This document shows positions 8,223 through 16,854 of a DNA stretch of 64,000 bases, piece by piece. This DNA comes from Geoalkalibacter subterraneus. GTDB taxonomy: Bacteria > Desulfobacterota > Desulfuromonadia > Desulfuromonadales > Geoalkalibacteraceae. The DNA lies in the NCBI RefSeq assembly GCF_000827125.1, contig NZ_CP010311.1, positions 2,542,001 to 2,606,000 on the forward strand, written 5' to 3'. The translations under genes were made by a program, and so were the position numbers. How positions within the stretch are numbered: position 1 is the stretch's first letter; each line of letters begins with the position of its first letter. The notes beneath the pieces were generated by a model that ran no database searches, had not been told where the DNA came from, and saw nothing but the letters and a program-made list of their open reading frames with translations.

Positions 8223-8999
8223 ATGACGAACGATTCACTGGTGATCGGCGGGCGCACATTCACCTCACGCCTGCTGGTTGGAACCGGAAAATTTTCCTCC
8301 AACAAAGCGATGATTGAAGCCATGGAAGGTTCGGGCTGTGAAATCGTCACCGTCGCGTTGCGGCGGGTGGATATCGAGAACCCCGAGGACAGTATGCTCT
8401 CTCATATCGACCGCGACCGCTACCTGCTGCTGCCCAACACCAGCGGCGCACGCGACGCGGAAGAAGCGATGCGGCTGGCAAGGTTGGCACGCGCGGCCGG
8501 GTGCGAACCCTGGGTCAAGCTGGAGGTCACCCCCGATCCCTATTACCTGCTGCCCGATCCCATTGAAACCCTGAAAGCCGCCCGGATTCTGGTAAAAGAA
8601 GGGTTCACCGTGCTGCCCTATATCAACGCCGACCCGGTGCTGGCCAAGCATCTGCAGGAAGCCGGCACTGCGACCGTCATGCCGCTCGGCGCCCCCATCG
8701 GGACCAACCGGGGGCTTCGCACCCGTGACCAGATCCGCATCATTATCGAGCAGGCTATCGTTCCGGTGGTGGTTGACGCCGGCCTCGGAGCTCCTTCCCA
8801 TGCCGCCGAAGCCATGGAGATGGGCGCCGACGCGGTGCTGGTCAATACTGCCCTGGCCGTCTCCCCCAACCCCGGCGCCATGGGCGCCGCCTTCAAAAAG
8901 GGCGTTCAGGCCGGGCGAGAGGCCTTCCTTGCAGGACTGGGCGAGCAGAGCCAGAAGGCGCAGGCCTCGAGCCCCCTGACCGGCTTTCTCCACGATTGA
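8223..8999 (+). CDS. thiG: Thiazole synthase ThiG
   Basis: 258 residues from ATG 8223 ([24 protein letters not shown]), preceded by AAAGAAAGG; a longer open frame reaching back into thiS is not coding. ThiG is a TIM-barrel enzyme that builds the thiazole phosphate from deoxyxylulose 5-phosphate, ThiS thiocarboxylate and iminoacetate. The conserved segments [21 protein letters not shown] and [24 protein letters not shown], which includes the phosphate-binding region, are present. Confidence 0.97.
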   Translation: MTNDSLVIGGRTFTSRLLVGTGKFSSNKAMIEAMEGSGCEIVTVALRRVDIENPEDSMLSHIDRDRYLLLPNTSGARDAEEAMRLARLARAAGCEPWVKLEVTPDPYYLLPDPIETLKAARILVKEGFTVLPYINADPVLAKHLQEAGTATVMPLGAPIGTNRGLRTRDQIRIIIEQAIVPVVVDAGLGAPSHAAEAMEMGADAVLVNTALAVSPNPGAMGAAFKKGVQAGREAFLAGLGEQSQKAQASSPLTGFLHD

Positions 9000-9042
9000 A
9001 ACCTGAGTAGATGCAGGCTGAAACGGGCCTGAGGGACACCAC

Positions 9043-10170
9043 ATGACTTTCCACGACATCCTGAACCAATACGATATCGACCGCCTCGAAGAAATGATCA
9101 GCACTCAAACAGCGCAGGACGTACAGCGCGCCCTGGCGGTTGAGCGGCCGGGACCGGATGAATTGATGGCGCTGCTGTCGCCCGCCGCTGAACAGTTCGT
9201 TGAACCCATGGCGCAGAAGGCCCATGCCATCACGGTGCAGCGCTTCGGGCATAATATCCTGCTTTATGCACCGCTCTACATCTCCAACGAGTGCGTCAAC
9301 GGCTGCCTGTACTGCGGTTTCAGCGCCCGCAACCGCGTGCCGCGTCACACTCTGAGCCTCGAGGATGTGGAAAAAGAAGCGCGCTACCTCCACGCGCAGG
9401 GCTTTCGCCACATCCTGCTGGTGACCGGCGAGTCACCCAAAGCGGTGGACAACGATTACCTGGCCGCAGTGGCACGGCGCCTGCGCCCGCTGTTCAGCTC
9501 CATCAGCATCGAAGTCTATCCCATGGAAACCGAGGGCTACCGCCAGATGGTGGAATCGGGAGTCGATGGGTTGACCATCTACCAGGAGACCTACGACCGG
9601 GATCTTTATGGGCGCATGCACCCTTCCGGCAAGAAAAGCGATTTCGATTTTCGCCTGGAGACGCCCGAGCGCGGCGGGCGGGCGGGACTGCGCCGCATCG
9701 GCATCGGTTCGCTGCTCGGGCTGGGTCGCTTCCGCAGTGAGGGTTTTCTGACCGGGCTGCATGCCCTTTTTCTTTCCCGTCATTACTGGCGCACCCAGGT
9801 CTCGGTCTCTTTCCCGCGCATTCGGCCGGCTGACGGCGGTTTTTCCCCGCTCCACCCGGTTTCCGACCGCCAGTTTGTTCAACTTTTGTGCGCCCTGCGC
9901 CTGCTGCTCCCGGATGCCGGCCTGGTTCTGTCGACCCGCGAGAGTGCCGCCCTGCGCGACAATCTGCTGCCACTGGGCATCACCCAGATGAGTGCCGGAT
10001 CCTGCACAGCACCGGGAGGATATTCAGACCCCAACCACAGCACCCAGCAGTTCGCCATCGATGATGACCGTTCTCCGGCCGAAGTCTGCCGCCTGATCCG
10101 CGCCAAAGGTTATGAAGCGGTGTGGAAAGACTGGGACGGCGCGTTTCTCGACCGTACTGCTGAGCAGTAG
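9043..10170 (+). CDS. thiH: 2-iminoacetate synthase ThiH (radical SAM)
   Basis: 375 residues. This radical SAM enzyme cleaves tyrosine to give dehydroglycine (iminoacetate) for ThiG, the oxygen-independent route that fits an anaerobe. The cluster motif CVNGCLYC gives C84, C88 and C91 (CX3CX2C). Further family marks are the TGESPKAV segment and LSTRESAALRD near the C-terminus. It follows thiG by 43 bases and precedes thiE by 9. Confidence 0.97.
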   Translation: MTFHDILNQYDIDRLEEMISTQTAQDVQRALAVERPGPDELMALLSPAAEQFVEPMAQKAHAITVQRFGHNILLYAPLYISNECVNGCLYCGFSARNRVPRHTLSLEDVEKEARYLHAQGFRHILLVTGESPKAVDNDYLAAVARRLRPLFSSISIEVYPMETEGYRQMVESGVDGLTIYQETYDRDLYGRMHPSGKKSDFDFRLETPERGGRAGLRRIGIGSLLGLGRFRSEGFLTGLHALFLSRHYWRTQVSVSFPRIRPADGGFSPLHPVSDRQFVQLLCALRLLLPDAGLVLSTRESAALRDNLLPLGITQMSAGSCTAPGGYSDPNHSTQQFAIDDDRSPAEVCRLIRAKGYEAVWKDWDGAFLDRTAEQ

Positions 10171-10179
10171 ACACGGGTC

Positions 10180-10821
10180 ATGAATGCCATGGCGGTGGAT
10201 TTTTCTCTTTACCTGATCACCGACCGCACCTGTCTGCCCACGGGCCGCACCCTGATTGATGCGGTAGCGGGCGCCCTTGCCGGGGGAGTGCGGGCGGTAC
10301 AGCTGCGTGAAAAAGATCTCAGCGCCGCACAACTCTATCCCCTGGCCTGTGCCCTGCGGGAACTGACCGCCCGGTACGGAGCGCGTCTTCTGATCAACGA
10401 CCGTCTCGACCTCGCGCTGGCGGTCCAAGCCGACGGGGTGCACCTGGGCGAACACTCCCTGCCGCCAACCGTGGCGCGCAAGGTTCTCGGCCCTGGATAC
10501 CTGATCGGGGTGTCCACCCACGCTCATCATCAAATCCGCTCAGCCCATGAAAGCGGCGCGGATTTCGTCACCTTCGGTCCTGTCTTCACCACCCCTTCCA
10601 AAACCCGCTTCGGGCCGCCGCAAGGGATTAAGGCACTGCGTTGCGCCTGCGCTTCTGCCCCCCTGCCCGTTTTCGGTCTGGGCGGCATTGAATACCGCAA
10701 CCTCCCCCAGGTTCTTTCCGCCGGTGTTCAGGGCGTTGCCCTGATCCGCGCCGTTCTAGCCGCCTCAGATCCGGCAATGGCCGCCGACAGCCTGCTCAAA
10801 GCGATCAATACTCCAGCATAA
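10180..10821 (+). CDS. thiE: Thiamine phosphate synthase ThiE
   Basis: 213 residues; joins the pyrimidine and thiazole phosphates to thiamine phosphate. Conserved parts are YLITDRT, VQLREKD (pyrophosphate side), LLINDRLDLALAVQADGVHLG, the STHAHHQI segment, and GPVFTTPSK. Two further ATG-like starts (MNAM) are close together; the first one is used here. It is the last gene of the operon. ThiC and ThiD, needed for the pyrimidine half, are not in the window. Confidence 0.95.
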   Translation: MNAMAVDFSLYLITDRTCLPTGRTLIDAVAGALAGGVRAVQLREKDLSAAQLYPLACALRELTARYGARLLINDRLDLALAVQADGVHLGEHSLPPTVARKVLGPGYLIGVSTHAHHQIRSAHESGADFVTFGPVFTTPSKTRFGPPQGIKALRCACASAPLPVFGLGGIEYRNLPQVLSAGVQGVALIRAVLAASDPAMAADSLLKAINTPA

Positions 10822-10910
10822 ACACCCCAGCATAACTCGGCCGTTTTCCCGCCCCACGCCTGTAGAGAAGTAAGCAAAGCCCTCCCTTGTCAAAAGTTAA
10901 CGAATTATCA

Positions 10911-10940
10911 TTGACAGATTTAAACTAGAGAAATTATACT
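10911..10940 (+). promoter_or_regulatory. Sigma-70 promoter of the hemerythrin chemoreceptor
   Basis: TTGACA at 10911-10916 and TATACT at 10935-10940 (18-base spacer; TTATAC gives 17). A strong match to consensus, 65 bases before the start codon. Confidence 0.7.
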
Positions 10941-11004
10941 GAGCAGAGTTTGTCACCCACAGGAATATGAGCGACCAACGGGGTTAATCAGGCGGGAGTT
11001 GAGA

Positions 11005-12759
11005 ATGAATGTTTCGATGAAATTAACGGGAAGCTTTGTTGTCCTGGCGCTGCTTTTTATCCTGACCGGCACCATCGGCTGGAGCGGCCTTGGTACTGAG
11101 GGTTCCCGGGGCAGCGTATTGCTGGTGATGACAATATCGGGGGCGGGCGCTCTCGTAGCGATTGCGGCCGCTTTGTCTTTTGCCCGCGGTTTCAGCGCAC
11201 CGTTGAAGGCGCTGCACGCGCAGGTTGAAAATCTGCGCAGAGGCAGAAGAACACTACCGCTGGAACTCAAGCGCAACGATGAAATCGGGCGGCTGAGCAC
11301 CTCGCTCGATGCGCTTGGCCAAAGCCTGGAAAAGGAAATCGTCGCGAGCTTGCAGAAGATGTCCCGCGGACACTTCGATGAAAGTATCCGCCCCCTCGAC
11401 AGTGAGGATATTCTGCGCCATGCTCTGCGAGCCCTCAGTGATGAGATGAGGGAGCTCCTCGGCCAGATCGGGCTGGTGGGCAATCAGATCGGCTCGGCCG
11501 CATCACAGGTCGCCGATTCCAGCCAGACCCTGTCGCAGGGGGCCACGGAACAGGCCGCTTCCCTGCAGGAAATATCGGCCTCCATGAACCAGATCACCTC
11601 GCAGACCCAGCTCAACGCCGACAACGCGGGACAGGCCAGCACACTGGCCGGGCAGGCACGCGACAGCGCCGACCGCGGCAACCAGCAGATGAGCGAAATG
11701 GTCAACGCCATGGCCGCCATCAATGAGTCAGGGAACAGCATCTCGAAGATCATCAAAGCCATCGATGAAATCGCTTTTCAGACCAACCTTCTGGCGCTTA
11801 ACGCCGCAGTGGAGGCGGCACGGGCCGGTCAGCACGGCAAGGGCTTTGCCGTGGTTGCCGAAGAGGTACGCAATCTCGCGGCGCGCAGCGCCAAAGCCGC
11901 CCAGGAGACCTCGGCCCTGATCGAGGATGCCGTTGCGCGCGCCGAATATGGCTGCAAAATCGCCGACCAGACCGCAGAATCACTCACCGAGATCACCACC
12001 GGCATCACCCGGGTTGCGGATCTGGCGGCGGAAATTTCGGCAGCGTCCAGTGAACAGGCGCAAGGTCTCGAACAGATCAATATCGGCCTCGGGCAGATCG
12101 ATCAGGCCACTCAGCAGAACACCGCCAGTGCCGAAGAAAGTGCAGCGGCTGCGGAGCAGCTCTCCGGCATGGCAGCAGAACTCAACCAGCGCCTGGAACA
12201 GTTTCACTGCACAGCGAAACAAAGCAACGCTGGGCGCAGGGAGTTCTCGGCATCTCCAGGTTCCCCTCGCTCCAGATCAACACAGATCGCAGCGCCCTCG
12301 CACCGGCCTGCCGCGGCGACAAAACCATCCACGGGAAAAGAGGAGACCACGCACTCGCTCATAGACTGGAGCGACGATTTGAGCGTTAACATCGGGGTGA
12401 TCGATATGCAGCACAAGAGGCTGGTGGAGATGATCAACAAGCTCTACCACGCCATGAAAACCGGCAAGGGCGACCAGGTCATGGGCCCGCTGTTCGTGGA
12501 CCTGATCGAATACACCGGCAAGCATTTCGCCACGGAAGAACGGTTCATGAAGGACAAGACCTATCCCGATTATGAAAGCCACAAGGCAGAGCACGAAAAA
12601 CTCGTCGCCCGGGTGCTTGAGCTCAAGGCGAAACTCGAGAAAGGCGAAAAGGTTTTCTCCTCCGAGGTGTTCAATTTCCTCAAGGGCTGGCTGATCAACC
12701 ATATCCAGGGAACTGACAAAAAATACGCCCCGTTCCTGAACGAAAGGGGCGTCTACTGA
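11005..12759 (+). CDS. Methyl-accepting chemotaxis protein with C-terminal hemerythrin domain
   Basis: 584 residues from ATG 11005 behind CGGGAG; a TTG two codons earlier is less likely. Two membrane helices (about 9-27 and 38-60) are separated by only some ten residues, so there is no periplasmic sensor domain. A HAMP-like stretch follows, then the long MCP signalling hairpin with its tip at [21 protein letters not shown] (about 255-275). After a low-complexity Ser/Pro/Thr linker (402-450) comes a bacteriohemerythrin domain with the full di-iron ligand set H470, H507, E511, H526, H530, H566 and D571. It should sense cytoplasmic oxygen (or NO) and report to the chemotaxis system. Confidence 0.95.
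   Translation: MNVSMKLTGSFVVLALLFILTGTIGWSGLGTEGSRGSVLLVMTISGAGALVAIAAALSFARGFSAPLKALHAQVENLRRGRRTLPLELKRNDEIGRLSTSLDALGQSLEKEIVASLQKMSRGHFDESIRPLDSEDILRHALRALSDEMRELLGQIGLVGNQIGSAASQVADSSQTLSQGATEQAASLQEISASMNQITSQTQLNADNAGQASTLAGQARDSADRGNQQMSEMVNAMAAINESGNSISKIIKAIDEIAFQTNLLALNAAVEAARAGQHGKGFAVVAEEVRNLAARSAKAAQETSALIEDAVARAEYGCKIADQTAESLTEITTGITRVADLAAEISAASSEQAQGLEQINIGLGQIDQATQQNTASAEESAAAAEQLSGMAAELNQRLEQFHCTAKQSNAGRREFSASPGSPRSRSTQIAAPSHRPAAATKPSTGKEETTHSLIDWSDDLSVNIGVIDMQHKRLVEMINKLYHAMKTGKGDQVMGPLFVDLIEYTGKHFATEERFMKDKTYPDYESHKAEHEKLVARVLELKAKLEKGEKVFSSEVFNFLKGWLINHIQGTDKKYAPFLNERGVY
12718..12752 (-). terminator. Terminator of the rhomboid/radical SAM transcript, inside the MCP 3' end
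   Basis: Read on the minus strand: ACGCCCC, a 14-base loop, GGGGCGT, then ATTTTTT. It lies directly after the stop of the radical SAM gene and overlaps the last codons of the convergent chemoreceptor gene. Confidence 0.65.
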
Positions 12760-12760
12760 A

Positions 12761-13651
12761 TCAGAAACGATCCTCCCGATAATCCGGGACCTCGTCGTAC
12801 CACTCGGGACGCTGGGCCGCCAAATTCAGGGCCTCCTGCGCCTGGGAGATGATCTTTTCACGATCCCGCGGGTAGCTGCCTGCCAGGTTCAGGATGTTGG
12901 AGACGTGATTGGAGCGAAGAATGGTCCGCCGTGGATTAAGCTGCGTAACAAGATTCAACGCTTCTGCCAGGATGCCGCCGCGCGTGAGCGGTTCCAGCGA
13001 GCGGAAGAAATCGTCATTGTGTCGATGGAACAAGGTCAACAGAGAAAAATAGGTGGGCGACAGGGCATTGATCCAACGGGCGGTGGCGGCCGCATGCACA
13101 TCGGAACGCTCCCGCCCTGCCAGTCCGAGAATGGCGGTGACGGAAAGCTTCATCCCGGTCTCATGCGCTTTGCGGCATAAAGCGAGCATTTCATCCGCGC
13201 CGTAGCCCTTGTTCACCTCACTCAACGTCCGGTCGTCGCCGCTTTCCAGCCCGAAATAAAGAAGCTTCAACTTCTTTTCCCGCAACAGCACCAGATCATC
13301 GACCGTCTTCGTGGTCAGGCTGCTTGGTGAAGCGTAAGCTGCCACCCGGCGCAGGTTGGGCAGCATCTGATCAAGGGCGTCGAGGATTTTCACCAAACCC
13401 TCCTGTGGATACACCAGGGCATCGCCGTCAGCAAGAAAGACCCGCTGAATCATTGGGCGGTGTGTCGCCGGAATCGCGGCAACCTGGGCCACCACCTCCT
13501 CGGCCGGACGCACGGTAAAGTGCTTTGTCTTGTACATGCCGCAGAATGTGCAGCGATTCTGGGAACATCCAAGCGTAACCTGCAGAATCAGCGATTGTGC
13601 CTCTGACGGTGGCCGATAGACCGGTTCGTCGTAATCGAAATACCAGAACAT
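12761..13651 (-). CDS. Radical SAM protein of unknown substrate
   Basis: 296 residues. The cluster motif reads LGCSQNRCTFCGMY, a CX4CX2C spacing instead of the common CX3CX2C. FLADGDALVYP and FGLESGDDRTL fit the Elp3/MiaB-type radical SAM barrel. The start MFWYFDYDEPVYRPPSEAQ has the look of the family found in related bacteria; no accessory domain can be seen, and the reaction is unknown. It is only 3 bases behind the rhomboid protease gene, so both are probably co-transcribed. The stop lies one base after the end of the convergent chemoreceptor gene. Confidence 0.85.
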   Translation of the reverse strand: MFWYFDYDEPVYRPPSEAQSLILQVTLGCSQNRCTFCGMYKTKHFTVRPAEEVVAQVAAIPATHRPMIQRVFLADGDALVYPQEGLVKILDALDQMLPNLRRVAAYASPSSLTTKTVDDLVLLREKKLKLLYFGLESGDDRTLSEVNKGYGADEMLALCRKAHETGMKLSVTAILGLAGRERSDVHAAATARWINALSPTYFSLLTLFHRHNDDFFRSLEPLTRGGILAEALNLVTQLNPRRTILRSNHVSNILNLAGSYPRDREKIISQAQEALNLAAQRPEWYDEVPDYREDRF

Positions 13652-13654
13652 AAC

Positions 13655-14428
13655 CTACTCTTCCCCTGATTTTCGTAACTGTTTAGCATGCCCCGGAAAC
13701 CGATCCATCCCCCAGGCGATGCCGAGTCCGCCTAAAAAACCTCCGATATGGGCGCCATGGGCGACCCCACCGCCTCCGCCACCACCGGTGAGCAGAAACG
13801 GCAGCAGGTTGTCGATCACCAGGTAAAACCCCAGCACCAGGCGCGCCGGCACCATGAATGTGTTCATGATAAACGGAAACAGAAAAACGAAAACTTTGAC
13901 CATGTTACGGGGAAACCACAGGAAGTAGAAGCCGAGCACCCCCGAAATTGCCCCTGACGCCCCCACCATGGGGGTCTGAGAATGGGGGACAAACACGGCG
14001 AAAAACACCGTGGCCAGTATTCCTGTCACCATGTAGGCAAAAAAGAACGGAATATGGCCGATGCGATGTTCGACATTATCGCCGAAAATCCATAAAAAGA
14101 GCATATTCCCAATCAGATGGAGCCATCCGCCATGCAGAAACATGGCCGTAAAGAGAGTCAGAAAAGAGGGGTCGGCCGGGCGATAGCCATACTGGTAGAT
14201 AAACAGATCGTAGGCACTGACCTGCTCGAAGATAACTCGGGCGGGAACGGACCCCTGAACACCCAGATCCCTGAGGTACTGCATCAGAACAGGATCGTTC
14301 AGATCGGGGCGGGCCGTGCTCAGCGGCAGGGCAACCACCAGCCATACCACGACATTGGCCGCAATAAGAAGATAGGTCATGACCGGCGTGGTGCGTGGGT
14401 TAGGATGATCGCCAACCGGCAGGAACAT
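13655..14428 (-). CDS. Rhomboid-family intramembrane serine protease
   Basis: 257 residues from ATG 14428, preceded by AGAAAGGA; an upstream in-frame start at 14476 lacks such a site. Six membrane segments are visible. The catalytic pair is the Ser of VGASGAISG and the His of AHGAHIGGFLGG; the segment HGGWLHLIGNMLFLWIFGDN is the L1/second helix signature. A seven-glycine loop precedes the last helix. Substrate unknown. It shares a transcript with the radical SAM gene downstream. Confidence 0.93.
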   Translation of the reverse strand: MFLPVGDHPNPRTTPVMTYLLIAANVVVWLVVALPLSTARPDLNDPVLMQYLRDLGVQGSVPARVIFEQVSAYDLFIYQYGYRPADPSFLTLFTAMFLHGGWLHLIGNMLFLWIFGDNVEHRIGHIPFFFAYMVTGILATVFFAVFVPHSQTPMVGASGAISGVLGFYFLWFPRNMVKVFVFLFPFIMNTFMVPARLVLGFYLVIDNLLPFLLTGGGGGGGVAHGAHIGGFLGGLGIAWGMDRFPGHAKQLRKSGEE

Positions 14429-14537
14429 CTTTTTATCCTTTCTGGAAGCGTAATGGCGAAAGTTTGAATATACCATGTCGGCAAAGTACGCTGAACAGGC
14501 ACTCTGCCAGGCTCACTCATTGTCATGAAAGAACGGC

Positions 14538-14564
14538 AGGAAATGAACTTTCCTGTCATTTCCT
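14538..14564. repeat. 9-bp inverted repeat in the divergent intergenic region
   Basis: AGGAAATGA (14538-14546) and TCATTTCCT (14556-14564) are exact reverse complements with a 9-base gap. The site lies between the divergent rhomboid and FAH-hydrolase genes and could be an operator; TAAAAT at about 14588-14593 is a possible -10 for the plus-strand gene. Confidence 0.4.
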
Positions 14565-14682
14565 CTTCATTCGCGAACAAGGAATGGTAAAATGAAAGAC
14601 GTATCCGATCAACCGACCAAAACAAATCGGCACATTCTCACAAAATATACACCCCTGCGCAAATAAAGGAGAAAAAAGATTC

Positions 14683-15339
14683 ATGCATATGGTGCACATG
14701 CGCGGCAGCAGCCGCAACTACAACGTCGGCAAAATCATCTGCCTCGGTCGCAATTACGCAGAGCATGCGCGCGAGCTCGGCAATCCCGTTCCCAAGGAGC
14801 CTGTCATATTTCTCAAGCCCGCCACCGCCATCATTCGCAGTGGTGAGCAGATCGTAATACCGTCCTATTCCAACGAGTGCCACCACGAAGTGGAAATGGC
14901 CGTTCTTATCGGAGGTTATGGCCGCAACATTGAGAAGGACAAAGCACATGAGCTGATCGCGGGTTACGCGGTGGCGCTCGATATGGCCCTGCGCGATGTA
15001 CAGAACCGCCTCAAAAAACAGGGATTACCCTGGGAGATTGCCAAAGGATTCGACACCTCGTGCCCTCTTTCCGACTTCACCCCCCGTGATAAGGTGACCA
15101 CGCCTGAACGTCTCGGCATCCGCCTCAGCATCAACGGGGCCATCCGTCAGGAAGGCAACACGGATCAGATGATTCTGGATCCCGCCGAAATTATTGCGCA
15201 CGCATCGACGATCTTCACCCTTGAGGAGGGAGATATCATTCTGACCGGAACTCCGGCCGGCGTCGGCCCGGTTCGGAGCGGCGATCAACTGCGCGCGGAG
15301 ATTGACCAACTTGGATCGCTGGAGGTATCGGTCAGATGA
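14683..15339 (+). CDS. Fumarylacetoacetate hydrolase (FAH) family protein
   Basis: 218 residues with AAAGGAG upstream; further in-frame ATGs at 14689 and 14698 make the exact start uncertain. The sequence matches the compact FAH-fold acylpyruvate hydrolases/oxaloacetate decarboxylases: KIICLGRNYAEHARELG, PVIFLKPATAII, HHEVEMAVLIG (acidic metal ligands) and LTGTPAGVGPV. The substrate is probably an acylpyruvate or oxaloacetate. Its stop overlaps the next gene's start (AGATGA), so the two are coupled. Confidence 0.9.
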   Translation: MHMVHMRGSSRNYNVGKIICLGRNYAEHARELGNPVPKEPVIFLKPATAIIRSGEQIVIPSYSNECHHEVEMAVLIGGYGRNIEKDKAHELIAGYAVALDMALRDVQNRLKKQGLPWEIAKGFDTSCPLSDFTPRDKVTTPERLGIRLSINGAIRQEGNTDQMILDPAEIIAHASTIFTLEEGDIILTGTPAGVGPVRSGDQLRAEIDQLGSLEVSVR

Positions 15340-16211
15340 AACCGAAACGACTAGCCATTATCGGCACAGGCGCAGTGGGACAGAGTGTCGCCAGCCTGCT
15401 GCATGACGCGGGGCACGATATCCGGGCCATTATCAGCCGCGACCGCAGACGGGCCGTCTCTGCCGCCCGCTTTGCCGGGGTTCGGCAGGCGGCCACGACG
15501 GATATGTCCTGCGTGCGCGAGGCGGAAATCATCCTGCTGGCGGTCAGCGACGACCAAATCGGTTCAGTAGCGGCCCACCTGCGTCGCAAAGTCGGGTTGG
15601 CCCCCGGCACAGTTTTGATCCATTTCAGCGGCATCCACCGCGCGGACATTCTGCTGGGAGATCAGGCGGACGGGCTTCACGCCCTGGCCATTCACCCCCT
15701 CAAATCATTCCCGGATGAGGTGGTCGGTGTCCGGGCCCTGCCGGGCAGCCCTTTTGCAATAGAGGGTGACGAAGAACTTCTGCCGCTGGCGCAGGAACTG
15801 ATTCAGGCAATGGGCGGGATCGCCTTTCGTATCAAAGGGGAACAGAAACCCCTCTATCACGCAGCGGCCTGCGTTGCCTCCAACTACATGGTCACTCTTG
15901 TCAGCGTGGCGCGCGACATCATGGCGGCCTGCGGCTTCAGCCAGCAGGACGCCTTCCGCATGCTGACCTCGCTGATGAAGGATACAGGAAAAAACCTGGC
16001 CGCCCTCGGTCCGGAAAACGCTCTGACCGGTCCTATCGCCCGTGGCGATGTCCGCACCGTGGAAAAGCACCTGCGCGCCCTGGAAGCGTTGCCTGAAGAT
16101 GTCGGGGAAATTTATCGTGTGCTGGGTCGAAAAACGGTTGAACTGGCACGTCATAAGGGAGCGTTGGCAGCCGAACAAGCCCGCGAAATTCTGAAAGCGC
16201 TTGATGAGTAG
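15336..16211 (+). CDS. Rossmann-fold / DUF2520 domain oxidoreductase-like protein
   Basis: 291 residues. The N-terminal half is a dinucleotide-binding fold (LAIIGTGAVGQSVASLL, IISRDRRRA, ILLAVSDDQIG), and the C-terminal half (about 135-285) is the helical DUF2520 domain with CVASNYMVTLVSVARDI and GPIARGD. Such proteins resemble ketopantoate or pyrroline carboxylate reductases, but no reaction is established. The 4-base overlap with the FAH gene suggests joint function. Confidence 0.88.
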   Translation: MKPKRLAIIGTGAVGQSVASLLHDAGHDIRAIISRDRRRAVSAARFAGVRQAATTDMSCVREAEIILLAVSDDQIGSVAAHLRRKVGLAPGTVLIHFSGIHRADILLGDQADGLHALAIHPLKSFPDEVVGVRALPGSPFAIEGDEELLPLAQELIQAMGGIAFRIKGEQKPLYHAAACVASNYMVTLVSVARDIMAACGFSQQDAFRMLTSLMKDTGKNLAALGPENALTGPIARGDVRTVEKHLRALEALPEDVGEIYRVLGRKTVELARHKGALAAEQAREILKALDE

Positions 16212-16214
16212 CTC

Positions 16215-16661
16215 TTAAAGCTGGCAGCGCAACATCTTGCGCCCCTGCTCGAACAGCACTTCCATCTTATTCGGCTTGAAAACCGCAACCACCTGGCCAA
16301 GACCGAAAACCGGGTGACGCACGAGATCTTCAACCTCGAAGCTGCCATCCATCGTATAACCGACAGCCGCAGCAGGATCGCGGTCGCGCACATTCTGCTG
16401 CCACTCTTCCTGATCAGCCGTTGCTTTTTTCGAACTGGCGGCTTTATCGGTCACCCGTCGTGCTCCGCCGCTCGCATTAGCTTTAGTCGTACGCATAGCT
16501 TTGGCAGGCCGGTATTTATGCGTACCTTCGCAGGTATTGCATTGTACCTTGACAACCGTGGCCTCCACCATGGCAACAATTGTGTGATTGGTCACACGAC
16601 CGCACTTGGTGCACTGGGATTCGACATGCCCACCAACCGTAGGGTTTTGTACAGAACTCAT
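16215..16661 (-). CDS. Small protein with N-terminal zinc ribbon and C-terminal HPxFGxG motif
   Basis: 148 residues. CTKC (17-20) and CNTC (41-44) form a four-cysteine zinc ribbon; a Lys/Ala/Ser-rich linker follows; the last 40 residues contain LVRHPVFGLGQVVAVFKPNKMEVLF, resembling the short beta-barrel (CarD/UvrD-tail type) that binds RNA polymerase or nucleic acid. Function not known. It is convergent with the DUF2520 gene. Confidence 0.75.
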   Translation of the reverse strand: MSSVQNPTVGGHVESQCTKCGRVTNHTIVAMVEATVVKVQCNTCEGTHKYRPAKAMRTTKANASGGARRVTDKAASSKKATADQEEWQQNVRDRDPAAAVGYTMDGSFEVEDLVRHPVFGLGQVVAVFKPNKMEVLFEQGRKMLRCQL

Positions 16662-16737
16662 AAAACTCTGAAATTCCTCTTCAAAAATAATGGGTTACTC
16701 GCTAAAAATTCCCGTTCCATCGAAAGAAGGGAACCTT

Positions 16738-16766
16738 TTGTATCATTGCATGATTGACGGCGTCAA
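16738..16766 (-). promoter_or_regulatory. Probable promoter of the zinc-ribbon protein gene
   Basis: On the minus strand TTGACG (16766-16761), 17-base spacer, ATACAA (16743-16738), about 77 bases ahead of the start codon. Confidence 0.5.
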
Positions 16767-16785
16767 GGGACGAACCCCAGAAGTC

Positions 16786-16831
16786 CATACCAGAAAAGGC
16801 CGCCCCCCAGGGAGCGGCCTTTTCTGGTATG
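16786..16831 (-). terminator. Strong hairpin terminator after ppdK
   Basis: Arms 16786-16803 and 16814-16831 form an exact 18-bp stem with a 10-base loop, 24 bases past the ppdK stop. The stem contains an internal CCTTTTC run rather than a separate U tract. It may work in both directions. Confidence 0.75.
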
Positions 16832-16854
16832 ACAGAAGTGGATGGTATAAGGGA

